Below, piece after piece: positions 24,150 to 36,500 of a stretch of 64,000 bases of DNA. The number at the start of each line of letters is the position of its first letter. Position 1 is the first letter of the stretch. The notes beneath the pieces are model-generated. The model saw only the letters and a program-made list of their open reading frames with translations, made no database searches and was not told the DNA's origin. The DNA comes from Owenia fusiformis (taxonomy: Eukaryota > Annelida > Polychaeta > Sabellida > Oweniidae): contig CAIIXF020000007.1 of assembly GCA_903813345.2 (NCBI GenBank), positions 27,126,698 to 27,190,697 on the forward strand, read 5' to 3'. The translations under genes were made by a program, and so were the position numbers.

Positions 24150-25352
24150 ATTATTTTGAGTTTAGTTTAGTTTAAAAATAGTTTATTTAAGTGTCACACG
24201 TATACAATTTACACTAAAAAAACACAATTAAAATATACAAATGTACATACACATGTAGAGGTAAAATAATAATATGTACACGTCCAGCCGTTGCCAACTT
24301 ATAAGACATTGAATAAAATTTACAATAAAAATAATTTACGTCGTTTAAACATACAATATACTAGCTTTGCTAGCATGTAAACATTGCAATCACACATAAT
24401 TAAACAATATTTTGCTAAATTTGTTGAATTTTCAAAAGAAGGATGTAATGATGACATGTAAGTAAAAACATCATATCTTAAATCATTATACAATGGACAA
24501 TCTCTTAGAAAGTGTATTTCATTTTCAACTTCCTGCATATCACACATTAAACAAATTCTGTCATGAAGGTCTAATTTGGGAATATATCTTCCAGTTTCTA
24601 CCCTCAGAGGTAATACACCACACCTAAGTTTTGCCAGAGCTTGTCTGTAAATCCTAGGTAAATACAACTCAACATATTCCTAGGTATGGAAACGAGATTT
24701 ATGGAGTCTATAACTTCTTTAGAAGTTGATTACCATTTTTTTTGTTTTTATTGTCATTCCATAAGTTTATATGCCAATCAATTTGGTGTTTATCGATAAG
24801 TTTCTTTTGAAAATTTTTAATCTTGGCCTTAGTACCATGGATTTGTGTACATTCTTTATTAGTGAAATCTGTTAAGCCATTTTGATCAAAAATCTTAATG
24901 ACCTGGTATTCCCAGGATTTTCTTACATTTTTGGACCAAGTAAATATCTTTTTAGTAACACGGGAATTATTCATATTTGTAAGTCTACACCACTGACGAA
25001 AGGTTTCCTTAAGTTGAACGCTATAAAATGAAGGCCATCCAATATCGCCATTTACAGCATCATTTGGTGGGTACTTTCCAACACCTAGGGAGAAACGGGC
25101 GCTGCCTTATTTTGAACATTATTTAGCAGTCCACGTGGTTTATCTTCCCAAATACCAGATCCATATGTCATAATTGGTAAAACAAGTGAATTATAAAGTT
25201 TTGTGAAAACATCAAAGGTAAAACCTCCCTTATGGTAAAATTTAGCAATAATGACTCCAAGAGCTCTGCTAGCAGAGGCTGCTAATGTTTCAATTGCCTT
25301 TTTAAAAGTAAGGTGCTCATCTAAATACAAACCTAGGTACACAATGCGACAG
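24150..25352 (-). pseudogene. 5'-truncated non-LTR retrotransposon (end of reverse transcriptase and 3' end)
   Basis: Reading 5'-3' on the minus strand: 25342-25095 is the end of a reverse transcriptase (YLGLYLDEHLTFK, then LYNSLVLPIMTYGSGIW). 25080-24975 contains GKYPPNDAVNGDIGW and a FRQWCRL motif. 24974-24708 continues, and 24690-24320 holds a C-terminal zinc knuckle C-x2-C-x9-H-x4-C (from CLMC to RDC). At least two frameshifts disable it (near 25090 and 24700). The 3' UTR ends in a short TTTAG-type repeat near 24160. Clade (CR1- or RTE-like) not decided. Confidence 0.8.
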
Positions 25353-26723
25353 AAAATAATACAAAATAGCTAAATATTACATAATTTAGGTTTCTAAGCG
25401 ATAAGTTTGAGGATATTTTTCTCATCAACATAAAAAATCATGTTATCAGTGTATCAACGTTTTGTATTGTTTATCAGATATTAATGAGATAAATAGTACA
25501 AAGAATCACTTTTACATTAGAATGACAAATGCTTAAATTATGCTAGTTTTTCACAAAATGGCTCTCAGACGTACGTTTTGAGATGTACGTTTTGAGATGG
25601 ACTTTTATTCTGCTGTGAACATTATCAATAAAGGAGGGCATGTGGCTCTTCCTTGATTAATTGCAACCTTTAGAGATTATTAGACATGCTTTTGTAAATA
25701 CCTCTGTAACATTTGTTATTGTCTTATGTTTTATATAACATGAACAATAATTTGTTGTTTGACCCCTTGCGATAATATGGATAAATTCAGGTAATTAAAT
25801 CTTTGAAATGGTTAGAAAACTAATATGTTCGCAGTCACAAATTACCTCAATATCTCTCACAATCCTGTCTGCTTGGCTCGTATTTGAAAAATCAAACAAA
25901 ATCTGAAAGCACACTTGCACAATTGTGCTAATTGAAGATCGTCATTTACGGTGTAAATTTTAGTTAATTTTTGAATTATGATAATCCATTGTGTACGTAA
26001 TCTTAGAATAATGGCCCGTGTCTTATAAATGAATAAAAGTCCGAGTCAAAATATTTACGTTTTTTGACCCCTTGTGATGAAAGGCATTTTCAGCAAATGG
26101 TATTTCAAAAGAATCAAGACACATACATCTCCTTAATCTCCTTAATCGTTTCAAATGCTGCGCTAGTGTGCTACAGATCTTCATATTTGGAAGTCATACC
26201 GTGGACTATTCACAAAAGTTCGGATTAGAGAGGTGTTCGGACATACAGGTTCCACTGTAATTGCTTAAGAGTATGTGTACTTTACAGTTAGGAACATTGT
26301 GTTTGAATATTGGAATACTTACAATGTGTCTCAAAACAACGCAACAAACAAAAACATTGAAAAATCACAAAACCAGTGATACTTACATTGATTAACCATG
26401 AAGCCACGTACCTCTTCTTTCCAATGATACATCATTTATTCATATGTGACCACCGAATTCCCTTATTTCACATTGGTCCAAAATCTGCTCTGGACCAAGT
26501 TTTAGACATTGTGCCCTACGGTAAAGAATCACCAATGAGGTTACTGCTCTCTGCCAAAACCTTCAGATGATACAAAAATCTTTGCGTGACATGAAGAGAT
26601 AAGCCAACATCTACTTGCACAGAAAAGTCGGACATGGAAAGTAGTTTGCATGAATAATAATTCATAAGATAAAATAAGAAAGTGATCGTGACTTTAACTG
26701 ACTTAACTGTTTTTATAAGCTTC

Positions 26724-27776
26724 CTGGTCAACTCAACCCCAAGTCAACTCAACCCAAGTCAACTCAACCCTTAGTCAAGTCGACCCCAAGTCAAGTCGAC
26801 CCTTAGTCAAGTCGACCCCAAGTCATCTCGACCCTTAGTCAACTCGACCCCAAGTCATCTCAACCCTTGGTCAACTCAACCCTTAGTCAAGTCGACCCAA
26901 ATGATTTTACTTGTTTTAAGTAGATTAAAATACAATATAATCCAATTGTTTGTGCAGTTTGATTTGAAATCAAACTTCAAAGAAAAAAAACATTTCTGTC
27001 ACCTATAGATCAAAACGAAGATTTAAACTGGATCATAAAATCCCAATCTGATTGTTTATGACACCTGACATATGAGTAAGATAATGGAAAATAGAAAAAC
27101 ATAAATCCCATTGTTTGTTCAGTCTTGTTTTAAAATCTTACTTCAAAAAAATAAACATTTCTATCGCCTGTAGATCAGAAGGAACCGGATCATATTGTTT
27201 ATTGTTTATTATTATTATCAAAATATAAAATCATTCAATACAAAGTAATGGATGGATGTTGGCACAATGCACATGTTGCATAAGTTACCTGTTGTCAAAA
27301 ATACTGTTGCAACAATTTCGGTATAACAGAAAAGTGTATAGATAATTTTTTTTATTTCAGAGAGATTAAACAAGCTCAAATATGAAGGGGTGAAATATAT
27401 GTTTAGCATCGTGAATAGTCCTATTAAGATGAAGATTAATCAAATATTATTTTGTTATTTATAAAAATTATAAATGCGTTAAGCACAAACTTCAATAGGT
27501 GATAATTTTATTTTGGAAAATTAGCATTTTAGTCCCTCATTCTTTCAAAATTCATCAATATCATACCATGAAAATAGTATATCTATTTGTTTTTTATGGT
27601 GGGGTCGAGTTGACTAAGGGTTGAGATGACCAAGGGTTGAGATGACTTGGGGTCGAGTTGACTAAGGGTCGAGATGACTTGGGGTCGACTTGACTAAGGG
27701 TCGACTTGACTTGGGGTCGACTTGACTAAGGGTTGAGTTGACTTGGGTTGAGTTGACTTGGGGTTGAGTTGACCAG
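26724..27776. mobile_element. Fold-back element whose arms are tandem-repeat arrays
   Basis: The left arm (26724-26900) is a run of about ten 16-17-bp units such as CAACTCAACCCCAAGT and CAAGTCGACCCTTAGT. The right arm (27600-27776) is the same array inverted, ending GTTGACCAG to match CTGGTCAAC at the start. The 700-bp middle has a direct duplication (about 26940 and 27108) and low-complexity DNA. Confidence 0.75.
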
Positions 27777-27916
27777 TTACCTTTTATAATGCAACTTATT
27801 TTTTCCATATATGTGATGTGCTATTAACTAAACTATCGTGGATACCGATAAATACATTAAGTGAAATCATTTTTTCTAAGTAGAACTAAGTCATAAAGGT
27901 ATGTCATGTAAGTCGT

Positions 27917-28194
27917 TAGTTCAACAAGTTAAACCCAATACCACGGCTTTCATTTATAATCTGAGTGTTCTTGTTGCCGTGGTTGGGTTTAACTTCCGTG
28001 CTATGCTTTCATTGGTTGCAAATTCTCACTATCAGTTATTAATAAAACGCGCATGATATTCTATGCGCTGCCATAGGCATTCATTAAATTCTTTGCATCA
28101 AGGGCCGAATAGGCACGGATGTTAAACCTAGGGCGGGCCACAAGAAATGTCAGATAAGAAATAAGGCCCAGACTAGGTTTAACTTGTTGAACTA
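27917..28194. mobile_element. Mutator-like MITE, 278 bp
   Basis: 19-bp perfect terminal inverted repeat TAGTTCAACAAGTTAAACC, flanked by an exact 9-bp duplication GTAAGTCGT (27908-27916, 28195-28203). A 9-bp duplication is typical of Mutator-like elements. An internal hairpin ACCACGGC...GCCGTGGT is also present. Confidence 0.75.
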
Positions 28195-28814
28195 GTAAGT
28201 CGTGTGACCCAAAGTTCACCTCGGCCCCAATTACATAACGATTTTCTTGATTGCATAATAAGGATCAGTTGATTTAGGATGTTTCAAACTTTGCACAAGG
28301 GCAATTTCACCCAATACAATGACTATTCAGTGGTCCATGATCGTATATAAACAAATGATTTATTTCATATTTGATTCATAATCTTCCAATCTTCCTTCTC
28401 TTAGTAACTTCTAATAATTTCATTTGTTCCTACTTCATCCCATGAAAAGTAGTAAAAAAGTAGTAAGTGTTATTTTTTCAAAAAGACACATTACATTACC
28501 CTTTTCTTTATGAGCCAGGCTGGCAAAGTACAACGAACATAAAAATTGGTGAGACTGGTGCAACTCTTTGCATCCATTGAAACCAGGTATTTATTAACCA
28601 GTAAGAATAATACCATAATATCTCAATGTCACGTTAAGTATTGTGATCAACAAGTTTTCAATTTTTTCAACCTTGGAATTTGGAGATGAAAACATAGATC
28701 TGTCAGTTCAATTTATATGTAAATGTAACCACATCTATCCTTGATACCTGATGCATGAACATTATGCTGGTTGAGTTGCATAATATTGTACTTTTGAGCT
28801 AATATAAAACCATG

Positions 28815-29520
28815 CAGATTTGACTGACAAAGGAGCACGTGGGTTATCGCAAACAATTTCAGAAGGTTATATCCTGGATTATGACTATTTTCTGACAATG
28901 AAGACAAGTTTATCTTTTAGATCAATCCATTCTCGGAGATATTTAACCAGCAATTAACCCATCAACACACCTTTTCAAAGATGTTGAACCCATTTTCACC
29001 AAAAATGCAATCATTTTTACAATGTTTAATGCATAACTATTCTTTATTTTGATGTTTCAAATAGTTCTTGAAAGAAAAACTTAATTACATTAAGATAAGT
29101 GTTCCCCATGTTATTTCTCCATTGAAAAATCTCATGCTATCCATTGGTTTCAGTTCATTTTGGTCAACCAAATTGAATATCTTTAAAGTCCCTGGAGCAA
29201 TCAAATTTTCCTTTTAGGAAATCGAACATGTCTCAAAGCACATTCTAATTATGGATTCAACAATTTAATAATAGGTTGCATTTTTGGTGGAAATTAGGTC
29301 AACATTTTTGAAAAAGTATGTTAATTGGTCAATTGTCCCTTCGATATCACTTAGGTCTGATTAACTTAATTATCATTATATATACTTTTCTTGAAGATAT
29401 TGAATGGATCTAAAAGATACACCCATGTTCATGATCAGAAAATATTCATAATTCAAGTTAGAATCGTTTGAAATTGTTTGCGATAACCTACGTGCTCTTT
29501 TATTTGATGACCAGGCAGCA
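28815..29520. repeat. Fold-back-like repeat, about 0.7 kb
   Basis: GGTTATCGCAAACAATTTC near 28843 recurs inverted near 29476 (GAAATTGTTTGCGATAACC). Inner blocks (TTTTCTGA around 28890/29437; CATTTTT around 28998/29281) also pair. Part of the middle (29090-29200) recurs at 49060-49180. Confidence 0.5.
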
Positions 29521-29870
29521 AACTGACATATTTTCCCCAAAATAATGGGTTATGGGTTTCTATTGGTTTTAGATTTGTTTCAACTGAGAGACTTAAATAA
29601 AGTATTGGCATAAATAGAACCTATTCAAAACCATACATGTCTGAAAAATTCCAAATTGTAGTAGAATCAGAAGCTCAATAAATACTCCACAAGATGAGAC
29701 ACCAATGAAAATTTCAGATTTTAAAATGACGATTGTGCAGCTATTTCAGAAAAACATGAGACACATCATACCTCATTCGAAGCGTCTTGTTATTCTTTAC
29801 CTTTTTGATTACTAATTAATGAATGGTATACAAGTCATCCTGCGTTGATAAGAGGCAAAACTGTGATATT

Positions 29871-30252
29871 TTATCTTTGGGCTCTTGTCTTTCCAAATCT
29901 GAATGGTGCTACCGTGAATTGAGAAATGTGAAGTCGGGGTAACAATGATAATTGGACAGCCAAGAGCCTCGGAACAAGATTTGATGTCTCATATTGTGGA
30001 ATATTTATTGGGCTACTGATCCTATTATACAAAATAATCTTGCCGGCATCGATATTCAAAACAATATACTTCTTGTTCAAAATCTCCAGGCACAATGATT
30101 TCTAGACCTCCGAAGATGGAAAAATGAAAATACCATGATGTTAATTCGGGGATATATAATCCTTGACTATGAGACACATATATTCTTGAATTGAATGGTG
30201 TAATATTATAGTCAATAAAACGTTCATAGCTAGGTACCTTTGCTGTGTACAT
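29871..30252 (-). other. Two overlapping unassigned reading frames, possible exon or pseudogene remnant
   Basis: 30252-30025 reads 75 codons with varied residues (PSYERFIDYNITPF, then SWYFHFSIFGGLEIIVPG). A second frame (30095-29871, 74 codons) continues in a shifted phase. The composition is more protein-like than the other small frames of this AT-rich DNA. It lies about 130 bp beyond the gene B poly(A) signal and has no counterpart next to A or C. I do not recognise it; it may be chance. Confidence 0.2.
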
Positions 30253-30385
30253 AACAGAATACGTATAATTTTTGATCTCTATGACACTTGTCCCTCAAAG
30301 GCTTTGGTTGGGCTTCCCGAGGATGCAGGTGTTATTTACGTGTATTTGCTAACAACAAATTCTATGTGACTCAACTCTTCAAACT

Positions 30386-30391
30386 TTTATT
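30386..30391 (-). promoter_or_regulatory. Poly(A) signal of gene B
   Basis: AATAAA on the minus strand at the same distance from the stop as in A and C. Similarity with C extends to about 30346 and then stops. Confidence 0.75.
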
Positions 30392-30418
30392 CAATATATT
30401 AAGATAGTCATAGTGAAC

Positions 30419-30598
30419 TTAAGGAGTATTGTCAGCGTCTTCTGGTGGTGCTCCTGGGTAATAACGAGATACTTTTGGTTTTCCATAGCTTAGGATCGGG
30501 CGAAAGGACTTTGGGAGACAGAAATGTGATTTTCGAATACATTCCTCACATAAACAATTTCCCTGTTTGTAGGCTACCTCGAACGGCGTTTTATCCAA
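30419..30598 (-). CDS. Gene B coding exon 5 (C-terminus, stop)
   Basis: 180 nt, acceptor TTCTTGTAG|TTGGAT, phase 0. Encodes LDKTPFEVAYKQGN, CLCEEC, FCLPKSFRPILSYGKP and the tail ending ADNTP, TAA at 30421-30419. In the same length and frame as A and C. Confidence 0.88.
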   Translation of the reverse strand: MDKTPFEVAYKQGNCLCEECIRKSHFCLPKSFRPILSYGKPKVSRYYPGAPPEDADNTP

Positions 30599-33500
30599 CT
30601 ACAAGAAAATAATATGGTTTGATAAAAATCCATATAGTATAGTCTGGACAGACCAATCAGAATAAAACGATTCCTAATTTTTAACATATAAATTATAATT
30701 AAAACCAAATAAATTCTAGGATTTATCCAGGGAATATGTATGTAAAACGTGATGACTTAACTCTTAAAAGTGAAGAAATGAGAGTAAATATACAGACTTG
30801 GGACTTGTTCTGTCCAAGCAACGATAATACAAATTTATTAATTATATGAATAGATCTATATATTCAACGTGTTTGTTTTGTTGAGTTGTGCAACAAAGCT
30901 TTGGTGACCACATGTAAATGATAACATGAAATATCCATTTTACGTACAATGCTTTGTATCATATGTGTACTTTCACCTGATCAAGCTCAAATAATATCCT
31001 AGAATGTCATATGATGTGTTTTATTTTTTCTAATACCTTGGTTACTGGGTCCTTAAACATCAAGGGACAACCACAGCATCTTGGATCCGCCGGATTACAC
31101 ATTGCCATTGTTATTTCACATTCTCGATCGAAGGAGGCAAATTTCTTACATGGATCTACGGGTTCTGGTGGTGATTCCGTTGGGGGTACATCTGAAGAAA
31201 GGCATATGTAAAATTGAAATCATTAAAATTTCTCATATTAAGATGCAATTAGATAGATTATTTCAAAGCCTTCAAAATACATTTCATTGATAACACTCAA
31301 AAATTATTAATTACAAGTAATATTGAAACTTCAAAGTGTACATGGGTTTGGAGGATTTCCCTTTTCATTGTTCCCATGAAATGTATACAATGAATACTGA
31401 TTCCCTGAATACATTTTTTGAAAAATGCAGTGTTGTCAATACCCTTGATATCTATGATAAAATTGTTTGATAAATTGATTATGTTAGGCGAGGTTTTGGA
31501 TATGTGGTATATCCTGCGGGGAATATAGACATCTTACCGAATGGTCAGGGTCCGAGGTAAGATATCACATTTATCTTGGGATATACCCCATATTTAAAAC
31601 CGAGCAATAATATATGATATAATTTATATAATAAATTAATCCGAAATAAAGTAAGAGAAATTATTCCTACATGTTTCTTTATTTTATATGTATATTTTGG
31701 TCAATTTTGAAGATGTGTATCACTTCCTGTGAAAATGTGCATTTTTATCAGTTTCAGAAATTGTCCACAGAATTATATCAATCCAACTTGTCGGAGGTCC
31801 AGTTGTTGGATTTTGTCATTTTATACTCATGGGATTACTATTTTATACACATACAAGGGTGTCCGGAAAGTAAAGATACAAATGCTCTCATTTCAAGAGA
31901 TTTATCTGTTATGAGATGAAATTGCTACAGATTGTAGAATGACATTACAAGAATATATCCTACAACTGTCATGACTTTCAGTTTCATAATGAAAAAGTTA
32001 TGGTTGTTATGGTAACGGGAGTCGGGGGTAAGTGGAGCAACGTCACAACTGTGTTCTACAAATCTCTTTCCTTCTCATATGATCTTGGCACTCCACCATA
32101 TATTCCTATATTATATCAGATAATGTACCACAACAGCATAAGGATTAGTACTGTAACATTATTTGATCATTTCATATTACTACTATCATTGAATATTAAG
32201 TATTTTCCCCATTATCTATACATTCTTGATGCATCTTGACCGGCGATTCAAAGGCCTGGCAAAACCGCTGCTGTCCATCTCGCAGATTGCTGATAACATT
32301 GGCTTCCAGCTGAGTCTCATTTGTATGTTGAACTTTTTACATTATTGCTTTCAAATGGTCATTAAGGTAAAAGTCTAAAGAGGCTTTATCAGGTGAATAT
32401 GGGGCATTGTACAAGGGCCGAGCAATATATTCGCTACTTTTTGCTCTCAAATTGTTAATAATAAAGTATCTTACCTGAAATTTTCCAAAATAATAGAAAA
32501 AACATTTTTCTGTAATATCACCAAATGTGCATTTATTTGGTTACATCCGTAATATTTTACATGGCATTGAACATTGATTGATAGTGACCACCGGAGCTGA
32601 CATTTGTGACAATGTTTCAGAAAACAACTTTTATACAAAATGTCCTTTTTGTTAATTAAGACAGTTACTCCTCATTCCATGCCTCATTCTCAAAATAGTG
32701 TCCATCTGCAGCTATGCATTTTCTACATCGGGAAAGCCAGTCTTGATAGGCCTGTTGCAGTCCGTTTCCATTTCCATATAGGTCTTTTAGGGCCTTATGG
32801 ACGGCCTCAACCACTTCTTCACGGTCACCAAACCTCTGCCCGCGTAGCTCATTCTTCAGTTTGCCGAAAATTTCAAAGTCGCACAATGCAAGGTCTGGAC
32901 TGTATGGTGCATGATCAAATTTTTCAATGTTTAGAGCTGCTAATATATCAGTTACCTCACGGGCCCTGTGTGATGGAGCATTATCTTGATGATATATCAT
33001 ATGGTTGATCAATACTGGGCACTTTTTACGAACTGCATTTACCATGCTTGCTTCTTGATGCAACTCAGGAAGCAGAGTCTCCCTTTTGTGATGCATATGC
33101 GGATCAATTGTGACCTCTTTATTGTTTGAAAAGAACATCTATGACATCACAACCATTGTTCTGAATATTGGATCAATGTCCAGTAAACAATGTTTATAAA
33201 AATTACCCAAACTGAATGTTTTTGTTATGAGAAATGGGCATATAAAGATATTGTTGCATGTGCAATTGCAGTAAAATTATGGGCAGCTCCGGTGGCTCAT
33301 TCCTCCCGTTGCTATGACAACCATAATTTTTTGCCATATTTGGCAATGGGCTTGAAAATGGAATCAAAAGATGCGGAATTCTACACTCTATGTCTGTACC
33401 AAATTTCAATGGAAATAAACAAATATAAAAGAAAATAAAGCAAAAAGTAGCGAATATATTGCTCGGCCCTTGTATAGAAAGGTTTAATGTCAAGACACTC

Positions 33501-36500
33501 TATTGTAAGATTTGTTTTTTTTGCTTTGTGAATTGGTGCAGTGTGGAGATGCAATATTGACTTTCTTACGAATGGCCAGGGACCATTCTTCTAGGCACTT
33601 GTATAATATTTCTTTCATTATAATGGTGACATAACATAGTTCTGATATGTAGCAATGACATCATTATATAAAAGAAAACACTATGGCAGCAATAATACAA
33701 TGATGAACAAAACAAAACATAGATAGAAAATACAACAAAAACCACTGTTTCAGATGGTTGTCTTTTAGCAATTTTTCACTTTTTAGCGTTGTTCTGGAAC
33801 TGCTCCACATACCCTTCACATCCGTAACCATAACAACCGTAACTTAAACACATTTAGACTATATGTGATGAAAGTTGGTAGATATATTGTAATATTGTTT
33901 CTCTACAATCTGTAGCAATTTCATTTCAAAAAACCCAAATTTCTTAAAATAAGAGTATTTGTATCTTTACTTTCCGGACACCCTGTAAATAGTCTTATTT
34001 GGTTTGGAATGGGACATATGCGATGGAAGTGCATTAAGAAACAAAGTAATTGATTGGTTGTGTTAAAAGTAAGTATAGCAACAGTAAGCTAATCCCTGCT
34101 GTAAGTAAAATGTAAAGAACATTAGATTGAAACGGTTTGGAATGGACCATGTGAGGTGGAAGTGAATTAAGAAACAAAGTAATTGATTGGTTGTGTTAAA
34201 AGTAAGTATAGCAACAGTAAGCACATCCCTGCTGTAAGTAAAATGTAAAGAACATTAGATTGAAACGGTTTGGAATGGACCATGTGAGGTGGAAGTGAAT
34301 TAAGAAACAAAGTAATTGATTGGTTGTGTTAAAAGTAAGTATAGCAACAGTAAGCACATCCCTGCTGTAAGTAAAATGTAAAGAACATTAGATTGAAACG
34401 GTTTGGAATGGACCATGTGAGGTGGAAGTGCATTAAGAAACAAAGTAATTGATTGGTTGTGTTAAAAGTAAGTATAGCAACAGTAAGCACATCCCTGCTG
34501 TAAGTAAAATGTAAAGAACATTAGATTGAAACGGTTTGGAATGGACCATGTGAGGTGGAAGTGCATTAAGAAACAAAGTAATTGTGTGGTTGTGTTAAAA
34601 GTAAGTAGAGTAACAGTAAGTACTCCCCTATTGTTCAGTGTATTATCTATTAAGTAAATGAAAATAACATTGGATTGAAACGGTTTGGAATTGGCTAATG
34701 AGATGGAAGTGAATTAAGAAACAAAGTGATTGGCTAGATGTTTTCTTGGTTAGTTAGTGGGTTAGTTGGTGGTTGGTTCAGTTAGGTCATTTTATGATTA
34801 GCTAATTAGCCAAGTAGATATAATCCCATCGTTGTACAATTGACTATATTCAACAAAAACATTATCTCGTAGTATAGATACTTGCCATACATAATATTGT
34901 ATATTTTTGAAAAGAGAATTCATCGCTGGATGAGAAGAAAAATTTAAGTCAAGAAGGAAAATGTCCATCTTAAATCACCTTATGCAAAGACTTACCACAC
35001 AGATTTCCCAAAACTTCTCCCATTCTGTCTATCAAAGCAGCGAAGTCTGTCACCCTAATAAGTCCCTCAGGTGTGGATGCAATTTCCCTAAATTCCTTTG
35101 TTCCACGGGCTTGCATCTCAGGGTCATTATTCATCTTATGATTTGGTAATTCAATGGCAAATGACGTAACACCAGAATCTGTTTTGAGATCCCGAGCGGC
35201 CTGGATAGTGGCGCCTGACTTTGTTTTGGGGTGTGTAGCACCATCAGTTAGCACAATAACCACCTTCTTTATAGGTGGTGATTTTATACCCAATGGATCT
35301 CTTACACCATGTGCTTCTGTAAGAGCCACTTTTCTCGCATCGTTTAGCGCTTTATATGTTGCTGTACCACATCGTCCTCCTTCGTTAATATTTTCGTGGT
35401 TCCAGTCCATTTTGGCTATAGCATCTGCTATAGCTGCTCCCGAACTGTACTCATTCAGATAGAAATTATTGTAGGAAAATTTGTCATAACTTATCAACCC
35501 CATCTATAATGAATCAAGGACATACGTTCAGTTGTAACAGAAGTACATCGTTCTGAAGCACGTGAAGTTGAAAATACTTTAGTTTAACCCTAAAAAGATG
35601 GAATAGCAAAGCAAATATTAGTCCATGGTATGACTCCAGAATATGAAGAATGGATCCGTAGCACGGTATATACGCACCAAATAAAAAAATTCCGATTCTC
35701 GAGTTGAAAAATGTCTTTCTCATTGTAAGGAATATCAAAAAACGTAAATTTTTTTTGTTTTGGAACTTCTATACATGTAACGAGGGGCGAACAGAAAGTA
35801 ATGAACCGTTGGCTCTAATTTATCAATATAAACCCATTCTATGTGATTTTTCCACATAATATAACTAATACATTGAATATAACATTGACAAAGTATCATT
35901 GTCCTGTGACATCACATTTTTATTTCATTGGTTGCCATGGTTTCTAAGGTATGGTCAGGGTGGATGTGATATTTTATTGCGGTTTTTCAAAACATTAGTG
36001 ACAATCAATTTCCATTCGATGAAGTCTGAATAATGTCAAACACCTATTCTTTTATACTATATACTTTGTGTTCACATTACTCCTGAATCAATTCTACACC
36101 TTCAAAGTAATTTCCTTTGTGAGCAACACACTCCCTATGATGCTTTATCCAATCTTCAAATACATGGAGCAGTCCATCGTTACCGACTTAGTAGCATTCA
36201 TGCGTAAACTGGTGGATAATTTCCTCATTTCCTAATTTCAAAGTGAATTTTCACGTAATTGGTTTTTAATTGTTGGAAAAAGAAAGAAGTCACATCCAGC
36301 CAGATCTGGGGAGTATAGTGCATGGCTCAGACACGCGCAACCAATTGTATCAATTATATTTTGGGCTAAATTTGCTCTGTGTTTGGGCTGAGACTAACAT
36401 AAAGTCTCAGGTTTTGGTGAATTATCGTGATGAAGATGACCTGAGAAAGCGAAGGGGACAATCTTTTTACATTTTCAAATTCTATATTCTCAAATTACTT

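Larger units (their letters stand above)
13699..30345. other. Spacer between gene A promoter and gene B 3' end
   Basis: No host gene could be supported. It carries the repeats listed separately. Stretches with nothing recognisable: 13699-14908, 15810-16691, 17638-19073, 23103-24150, 25353-26723, 28204-28814 and most of 29521-29870. Small reading frames there are short, AT-rich and unsupported. Confidence 0.6.
31854..33985 (-). mobile_element. Mariner-type element (family M1), interrupted by a second mariner
   Basis: TA-flanked (31852-31853, 33986-33987). Ends are CAAGGGTGTCCGGAAAGTAA and the complement of CTTTACTTTCCGGACACCCTG. Without the nested insertion it is about 1.07 kb, matching the uninterrupted copy at 61120-62175. 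Lies in intron 3 of gene B. Confidence 0.8.

Noticed and set aside
26724-26900. Possible CRISPR-like array of short repeats
   Set aside because: Units are contiguous with no unique spacers, the array is mirrored at the other end of the element, and the DNA is eukaryotic.
32640-33008. Plus-strand 122-codon frame
   Set aside because: Antisense to the mariner transposase remnant, which gives clear DDE-family text on the minus strand.
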